Assembly: GCF_002432345.1 (NCBI RefSeq)
Contig: NZ_DJDT01000372.1
Location: 1-64,000, forward strand
Length of the DNA stretch: 64,000 nt
Direction: 5' to 3'
DNA from: Pedobacter sp. UBA5917
GTDB taxonomy: Bacteria; Bacteroidota; Bacteroidia; Sphingobacteriales; Sphingobacteriaceae
A program made the translations under genes and the position numbers. This document shows, piece after piece, positions 61,265 through 64,000 of this stretch. Numbering within the stretch: the stretch's first letter is position 1; each line of letters begins with the position of its first letter. Under the pieces are notes generated by a model, which had not been told where the DNA came from, did no database searches, and worked only from the letters and a program-made list of their open reading frames with translations.

Positions 61265-62107
61265 TTATTTAACCTTAAGTACCTGGCCTAATTTAATCCC
61301 ATCTGTAGTTATTCCATTCAGCATTTTTAGCTCATCTACCGTTAAGTTGAAACGTTTTGAAATATTATATAAAGTATCTCCTTTAACAACGGTATAGGTG
61401 CCATCTGCAACAATTGGCTTTGCACCCGCAGGAGGTGTTTCAACCGGTGTAAATTTTGCTTTTTCCTGGGGGATATTCTTGTTGATCTCTGTAAAAACCC
61501 TGTCTTCACGGGCAATTTTCTGCTTTTCGCTTTCAGGCTGATCGTATTGGTAAAGTTGGTATTTTTCGATCGTGTTGATCAATAAATCGGGGTATTTTGG
61601 ATTAGTGGCATATCCGGCTGTTTTTAGGCCTTGTGCCCAGCTTTTATAATCGTTTTTATCTAACTGGAAGAGAAAGCTGTAGCGTTTCCGCTTTAAAAAT
61701 TCGGAGTGGTCCCTGAACGATTCGCGGGCATCTTTATAAACCCTGAAACAATCGTTTTTCTGGTCGTCGTCACGGAAATAGTTTTTGCCCTTCCATTCCG
61801 AGGTACACTTAATTCCGAAGTGGTTATTGGCATACTTGGCCAGATCGCTGTTGCCACTGCCCGATTCCAGAATGCCCTGCGCCAGGGTAATACTGGCCGG
61901 AATACCCGCGGAGTTCATTTCCTCTATCGCTACACCTTTAAATTCGTCGATATAACTTAGGGTATTATAACTTTTGTACGAATTGTTATTGGCTTTATTG
62001 GCCTCTTTTTCGATCTGACGGTTGTTTTTCGAAAACTTCCGTGTACCGCAGGAGCTCAAAAGAACAAGGATTGCCGCTAGTAGGATAAGATGATTGGATG
62101 AACGCAT
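61265..62107 (-). CDS. Glucosaminidase-LysM lipoprotein
   Basis: A 280-residue predicted lipoprotein (VLVLLSSC) with a peptidoglycan N-acetylglucosaminidase domain (about 60-200: LAQGILESGSGNSDLAKYAN, NNHFGIKCTSEWKG, ESFRDHSEFLKRK), with the catalytic Glu in ILESGSG, and one C-terminal LysM (about 235-280: YTVVKGDTLYNISKRFNLTV). It cleaves cell wall glycan and binds it through LysM. It is a paralogue of the next gene, 154 bases away. Confidence 0.92.
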   Translation of the reverse strand: MRSSNHLILLAAILVLLSSCGTRKFSKNNRQIEKEANKANNNSYKSYNTLSYIDEFKGVAIEEMNSAGIPASITLAQGILESGSGNSDLAKYANNHFGIKCTSEWKGKNYFRDDDQKNDCFRVYKDARESFRDHSEFLKRKRYSFLFQLDKNDYKSWAQGLKTAGYATNPKYPDLLINTIEKYQLYQYDQPESEKQKIAREDRVFTEINKNIPQEKAKFTPVETPPAGAKPIVADGTYTVVKGDTLYNISKRFNLTVDELKMLNGITTDGIKLGQVLKVK

Positions 62108-62261
62108 ATATGTTTAATTGTGTATAGGGTTAACTGTTTACCCTTCGGCTACGCTCAGGGGGTTAATCGGTTAATTGTATTGCTAAATTGTTTTATTGTT
62201 AACTGTAGACTGAAACTAGACAAATTGGTTAAGTGGGAACTTATGACTCAAAACTCCCAAC
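62108..62261. repeat. AT-rich repeats between the two glucosaminidase genes
   Basis: TTAACTGTTTACCCTTCGGC-type block ACCCTTCGGCTACGCTCAGG (62140-62165) with TTAATCGGTTAATTG variants, similar to 31582-31777 and 42728-43278. Confidence 0.6.
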
Positions 62262-62936
62262 TCAAAACTTAATCTTCTGTCCTGGTTTTAAATTTACTTT
62301 TTTCATGCCGTTTTTCTGCATCAGTTTTTTAACCGTTGTGCCTTTCTTTTTGGCAATAATACTTAGGTTATCGCCAGATTTTACGGTATAGGTTTTTGTT
62401 GTTCTTCTGCTTCTGCTACGGCGATGGACCGGCGAAGCGTAAACAGGCTCTTCATATCCTTCAGGCCTTTCGTCGTACTGGTAAAGCTCATATTTTTTGA
62501 TCAGACCAATTACCTGACTGGCCCAGCTTCTGCTACGGGCGTAACCGCAACGGCGGATGCCATAAGTCCAGCCTTTATAATCGTATTGATCGTATTTTGC
62601 AAAAAGGTTGTTGAAAGGCTCACGCGTTTCCATAATTTCTACAAAATGGCTGTAAGATTCATCAGCATTCAGGTAATCGCGGTACGAAGAACGGATTTCG
62701 GTACTGTTATTTGGACCTTTAACACCAAAGTGATTGTTAAGGTGTTGGGCAATTTTACTGTTCCCGGCAGCCGATTCGTGTATTGCAACAGCTAAAATAA
62801 CGCTTGCCGGAATCTTGTGGTCGCGCATCAGTCCCTGTGCGTATTCTACATGTTCTGCTATATAATCATCGGTATCCTGCGCTTTGGCAATAATTCCGGA
62901 TAAAAGGAGCAGGCAAAAGGTGAAAACTTTCTTCAT
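62262..62936 (-). CDS. Exported glucosaminidase-LysM protein
   Basis: A 224-residue exported protein (signal MKKVFTFCLLLLSGIIAKA) with a glucosaminidase domain (about 30-150: VILAVAIHESAAGNSKIAQH, NNHFGVKG, YSHFVEIMETREPF), the catalytic Glu in AIHESAAG, a basic linker (RRSRSRRTTK) and one LysM (about 180-224, YTVKSGDNLSIIAKKKGTTV). It is the soluble or wall-bound companion of the lipoprotein at 61265 and lacks a lipobox. The pair probably arose by duplication. Confidence 0.92.
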   Translation of the reverse strand: MKKVFTFCLLLLSGIIAKAQDTDDYIAEHVEYAQGLMRDHKIPASVILAVAIHESAAGNSKIAQHLNNHFGVKGPNNSTEIRSSYRDYLNADESYSHFVEIMETREPFNNLFAKYDQYDYKGWTYGIRRCGYARSRSWASQVIGLIKKYELYQYDERPEGYEEPVYASPVHRRSRSRRTTKTYTVKSGDNLSIIAKKKGTTVKKLMQKNGMKKVNLKPGQKIKF

Positions 62937-63017
62937 TTCTTTTTTGGTTAATAGATCATGGTTTATTGGTTTGATGGCCTTGGCATAATGCTATGAGCCA
63001 TTAACCATAAGCCATCA

Positions 63018-63653
63018 TCATTTCTTCCTGATCACAAACAAACCATCCCGAACAGGTAAAATTAATTTTTCAACCCGTTCATCTGCAGCTATTTTGTCGT
63101 TAAAACTAGTAATATTCTTAGTGTCTTTGTCCTGTTTCTCCTGAAGTACTTTTCCACTCCACAGTACATTATCCACAATGATAATCCCACCTGGGCGAAC
63201 GCGATCAAAAATCAGGTCGTAATAGGTGCCGTTGTTTTTCTTGTCGGCGTCTATAAAAACGACATCAAAAACTTCGTTTAAACCAGTTATTGTTTGGGTT
63301 GCATCACCAAGGATATAGTTGATCTGATTATTGTATGCAGATTTAGCGAAATTGCCACGCACCATATCCTCAAGCTCTACATTAATATCCAGGGTATACA
63401 GTAAGCCGTCTTTGGTTAAACCTTCGGCCAAACAGAGCGTGGCGTATCCGGTAAAAGTACCTATTTCTAAAATCCTTTTTGGCGAAACCATTTTACTGAG
63501 CATGCTCAAAACCCTGCCCTGGTAATGGCCGGAGAGCATGCGGGGCATTAAAACTTTAAGGTTGGTTTCGCGGTCTATCTGTTGCAGCAGTTCGCTTTCA
63601 GGCTCGCAGTAGGCAATTAATAAATCTTGTAAATCGTCGTTTATCAGGCTCAT
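63018..63653 (-). CDS. SAM-dependent O-methyltransferase
   Basis: A 211-residue class I methyltransferase of the O-methyltransferase (COMT/caffeoyl-CoA-OMT-like) family. The SAM site is ILEIGTFTGYATLCLAEG near 60-77; the acid-metal motif is VVFIDADKKNNGTYYD near 128-143; then GGIIIVDNVLWSGKV. Start 63653 (MSLINDDLQDL) is chosen because a longer in-frame start overlaps ruvX and adds a non-homologous leader. It is seven bases from the ruvX stop, suggesting one transcript. Substrate unknown. Confidence 0.9.
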   Translation of the reverse strand: MSLINDDLQDLLIAYCEPESELLQQIDRETNLKVLMPRMLSGHYQGRVLSMLSKMVSPKRILEIGTFTGYATLCLAEGLTKDGLLYTLDINVELEDMVRGNFAKSAYNNQINYILGDATQTITGLNEVFDVVFIDADKKNNGTYYDLIFDRVRPGGIIIVDNVLWSGKVLQEKQDKDTKNITSFNDKIAADERVEKLILPVRDGLFVIRKK

Positions 63654-63660
63654 TTGTTGG

Positions 63661-64000
63661 TTATAAACGGTTACTTTCCATAAAATATTGTAAAATGATG
63701 GTTGCCGCAATGGTATCAACCCGGTCTTTATCCCTTCTGTCCATTTTTTTTAGTCCGCTTTGCATAATGGCCTGATGAGCCATTTTAGAGGTGAAACGTT
63801 CGTCAACCCAATGCCTGGGGATATCTGGAAATGATTTTTTCAGTAGCGTTGCAAAACCTTTTACATGTTGTGCCGAATCCGAAGGCGAACCATCCATCTG
63901 TTTTGGATCGCCCAGTACAAATGCCTCTACCTGCTCAGTAAGCATATATTTTTTGATGTACTCGATCACATCTTTCGGGTGTACCGTATCAAGCCCTGTT
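63661..64000 (-). CDS. ruvX: Holliday junction resolvase-like protein RuvX (YqgF), partial
   Basis: About 112 C-terminal residues are visible, running off the window end (reading TGLDTVHPKDVIEYIKKYML at the edge). It belongs to the YqgF/RuvX family with an RNase H-like fold, taking part in 16S rRNA maturation and replication-associated processing. Conserved blocks: AFVLGDPKQMDGSPSDSA, HWVDERFTSKMAHQ, and DRRDKDRVDTIAATIILQYF with the final acidic residues. The N-terminal catalytic Asp motif lies outside the window. It is followed by the O-methyltransferase. Confidence 0.92.
   Translation of the reverse strand, partial: TGLDTVHPKDVIEYIKKYMLTEQVEAFVLGDPKQMDGSPSDSAQHVKGFATLLKKSFPDIPRHWVDERFTSKMAHQAIMQSGLKKMDRRDKDRVDTIAATIILQYFMESNRL

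Noticed and set aside
1..64000. tRNA, rRNA and CRISPR features
   Set aside because: I looked for tRNA-like cloverleaves and regularly spaced direct repeats by eye and found none; a covariance-model scan would be needed to exclude a tRNA or small RNA fully.

Overview
The window is a stretch of ordinary chromosome from a member of the Bacteroidota, most likely a Pedobacter-like Sphingobacteriaceae bacterium. The reasons are the low GC content, the promoter -7 boxes of the TAnnTTTG type, the long Ala/Glu tail on ribosomal protein S16, many exported proteins, and typical Bacteroidota families (DUF5916, DUF3078, WG repeats, a SusC-like motif, carboxypeptidase-like regulatory domains, a TM2/DUF2752 pair). 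Numerous short imperfect palindromes lie between genes. No rRNA, tRNA, CRISPR array, prophage or complete insertion sequence was found. The species assignment is an inference.

Layout. 1-5.2 kb: 5' part of mfd (minus), DUF2752 and TM2 membrane proteins, a Nif3-family protein overlapping a zinc-ribbon coiled-coil protein. 5.3-11.4 kb: a TPR protein convergent with a KAS III-like enzyme, then a minus-strand run rsfS-ftsH-LUD protein. 11.4-15.9 kb: birA, a split DsbD-like thiol-disulfide system and pfkA, closed by a terminator shared with a YbjQ protein. 16-19.9 kb: a very large VIT/VWA-like exported protein and a 5'-nucleotidase. 20-28.7 kb: the rpsP-rimM-trmD-rplS translation cluster, interrupted by a cassette with a WG-repeat protein, a NarL-type response regulator, a 7TM-DISM histidine kinase, two exported proteins and a leucine-rich-repeat protein. 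28.7-36 kb: an MscS channel, psd, hpt, a GT51 transglycosylase with a large AsmA-like N-terminus, mrp and a NifU-like scaffold. 36-43 kb: small unknown proteins, def, an M16 peptidase and oligopeptidase B. 43-47.9 kb: proB and proA with an unknown gene between them, and a beta-CASP metallohydrolase. 48-54.5 kb: small exported proteins, yifB and ffh. 54.6-64 kb: a DUF5916 protein, an AraC regulator divergent from a siderophore-interacting protein, DUF3078, a tiny HExxH membrane protein coupled to an exported protein, two glucosaminidase-LysM proteins, an O-methyltransferase and the end of ruvX.

Most of the content is housekeeping: translation (rpsP, rimM, trmD, rplS, rsfS, def, ffh), proteolysis (ftsH, M16, S9), cofactor and Fe-S supply (birA, mrp, nifU-like), proline synthesis and envelope upkeep. 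The most interesting local system is the two-component cassette at 22.5-28.1 kb. The WG gene, the regulator gene and the exported-protein operon each have an upstream inverted repeat with the 7-2-7 geometry of NarL-type sites, which suggests a small self-contained sensory regulon. Other leads are a SusC-plug-like segment inside the VIT protein, araI-like 17-bp direct repeats between the AraC regulator and the siderophore-interacting gene, very short or absent leaders at several genes, and a terminator hairpin abutting the start codon of the LUD gene.
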